A DNA stretch of 13,849 bases from Treponema sp. (GTDB taxonomy: Bacteria > Spirochaetota > Spirochaetia > Treponematales > Treponemataceae), in assembly GCA_031290005.1 (NCBI GenBank), contig JAITOJ010000152.1:1-13849 (forward strand), given 5' to 3'. Made by a program: the position numbers and the translations under genes. The stretch's first letter is position 1. The number at the start of each line of letters is the position of its first letter. This document shows positions 13,310 to 13,849 of this stretch, in pieces. A model generated the notes under the pieces. That model was given only the letters and a program-made list of their open reading frames with translations. It searched no databases and was not told where the DNA came from.

Positions 13310-13663
13310 CACGCGGAGGCGCGAGGGGAAGTGCTGCCTAAAGCTTCCGGGCAATAGTACCGGAAGTTTGACGGCGTGTTGTTTGCGGTTTCTGTTCCTG
13401 CCTGAAAGCGGTGATGGGGACAGGGCTTGCCGTTTGTAGGCTCTGTCCCTGTCTGAAAGCAGTGTTGGGGGACAGAGCTTGCAGGGAAGAGACCTCACGC
13501 AGAGGCGCGGAGAGGGGGGAAAAGGGGGCTGACTGGGGCTTCCGGGCAGTCCGACCGGAAGTTTGCAATGCTTGACTACCGTGCGTTTTGCCGTGAAGTT
13601 TGAAAGCGGGGCGGTCGCCTGAAAGTCCCGCCAACCTAAGCCCGTGGGAGCAATCCTGCGGGC
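13310..13663. repeat. Degenerate ~190-bp duplication with nested hairpins
   Basis: No gene is seen in 13214-13782. The region contains a diverged duplication. CACGCGGAGGCGCG (13310-13323) recurs as CACGCAGAGGCGCG (13496-13509). The hairpin CTTCCGG-N9-CCGGAAG at 13344-13366 recurs at 13539-13561, both with loop GCARTNNNA and followed by GTTTG. Between them, CTGAAAGC-containing units at 13392-13430 and 13441-13482 are themselves hairpins. The second has a perfect 9-bp stem, CTCTGTCCC/GGGACAGAG. The first has a related stem with a wobble pair. Confidence 0.65.
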
Positions 13664-13671
13664 TGTTTTTT
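13640..13671 (+). terminator. Strong intrinsic terminator with GCAA tetraloop
   Basis: GCCCG-TG-GGA (13640-13649), loop GCAA, TCC-TG-CGGGC (13654-13663): ten pairs, two of them wobble, followed by TGTTTTTT. No ORF ends nearby on the + strand, so it may terminate a transcript of the repeat region or read-through from 11456. Confidence 0.7.
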
Positions 13672-13721
13672 ACAAAACCAGACACTATTTTTTCAAAAAA
13701 GTAATGAAAAACCCCCTGAAA

Positions 13722-13752
13722 ATGTCCGACATGAACAAAAAAAAGCGATAAC
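13722..13752 (+). promoter_or_regulatory. Two-block promoter-like element before the ORF6N gene
   Basis: ATGTCC (13722-13727), nine bases, AAAAAAAAGCGATAAC (13737-13752). The arrangement is identical to that at 8065-8095, and both are preceded by CCCCTG three or four bases upstream. The start codon is 30 bases downstream. Confidence 0.6.
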
Positions 13753-13782
13753 TAATACAAACACTAAAAGGGGGTAATTTTT

Positions 13783-13849
13783 ATGGAAGACCTGCCCATA
13801 AAAGGCATGATTTATGAGTTTCGCGGGCAAAAAGTAATGCTCGACAGCG
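13783..13849 (+). CDS. ORF6N-domain protein (5' part only)
   Basis: Only the first 22 codons are in the window. They encode MEDLPIKGMIYEFRGQKVML followed by DS, which matches the start of ORF6N-domain proteins (the family pattern is I-Y-x-x-R-G-x-x-V-M-L-D-x-D-L-A-x-L-Y-G). These are DNA-binding proteins typical of phages and accessory islands. AAGGGGG at 13768-13774 lies eight bases before the ATG. The gene is cut by the window end. Confidence 0.8.
   Translation, partial: MEDLPIKGMIYEFRGQKVMLDS

Noticed and set aside
13259..13685. Minus-strand frames in the repeat-rich region
   Set aside because: Composition follows the duplicated hairpins; there is no ribosome site or recognisable protein.

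Overview
The window reads as chromosome of a spirochaete, most likely a Treponema-like host-associated species. This is inferred from several features: a relaxed-lipobox lipoprotein set, a flgM gene, a LapA-like/SPOR envelope cluster, InlB-type repeats, and a surface lipoprotein with a C-terminal formylglycine-generating-enzyme-like (C-type-lectin) domain of the kind diversified in Treponema denticola TvpA. Base composition is moderately GC-rich over the housekeeping half. It becomes clearly AT-rich over most of the 11456-13213 gene. No species can be named from the sequence alone.

Left half (1-8782), core genome. A structured repeat (1-119) precedes rsmI and flgM on the + strand. A minus-strand run follows, read from high to low coordinates: thiD, miaB, a LapA-like membrane protein, a SPOR-domain secreted protein and a small GHKL ATPase. 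These are packed with 4-base overlaps or very short gaps and look like one operon driven from a promoter at about 5420-5452. Its last gene runs 63 bases into flgM tail to tail. A tRNA-Glu(CTC) gene with its own promoter sits at 5533-5604. A second minus-strand group (glucosaminidase lipoprotein, small lipoprotein, unknown 383-residue protein) lies between the tRNA and radC. radC reads rightward.

Right half (8783-13849), accessory and variable. About 500 bases without a large gene hold an inverted copy of the left-end repeat (three hairpins plus an 11-base homopolymer), an intrinsic terminator, a minus-strand 24-codon ORF with a perfect Shine-Dalgarno, and a predicted three-way-junction leader. 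Then comes a 635-residue lipoprotein (9286-11193). Its last roughly 30 codons have the signature of a diversity-generating-retroelement (DGR) variable region: codons at the lectin-fold variable positions are AAC or differ from AAC only at its two adenines. No template repeat or reverse transcriptase is visible here, so any retroelement would have to act from elsewhere. Next are a decayed coding remnant, a perfect 14-bp hairpin, and a 585-residue lipoprotein with two InlB-type repeats and an Ala/Gly-rich hydrophobic stretch. A roughly 570-base gene-free region of degenerate hairpin repeats follows, and the window ends in the first codons of an ORF6N-type gene.

The main points for a second look are the DGR-type variable region, the matched hairpin arrays with compensatory stem changes flanking the core block, a two-block promoter-like element shared by radC and the ORF6N gene, several predicted leaderless mRNAs, and the small ORF/structured-leader region at 9050-9285.
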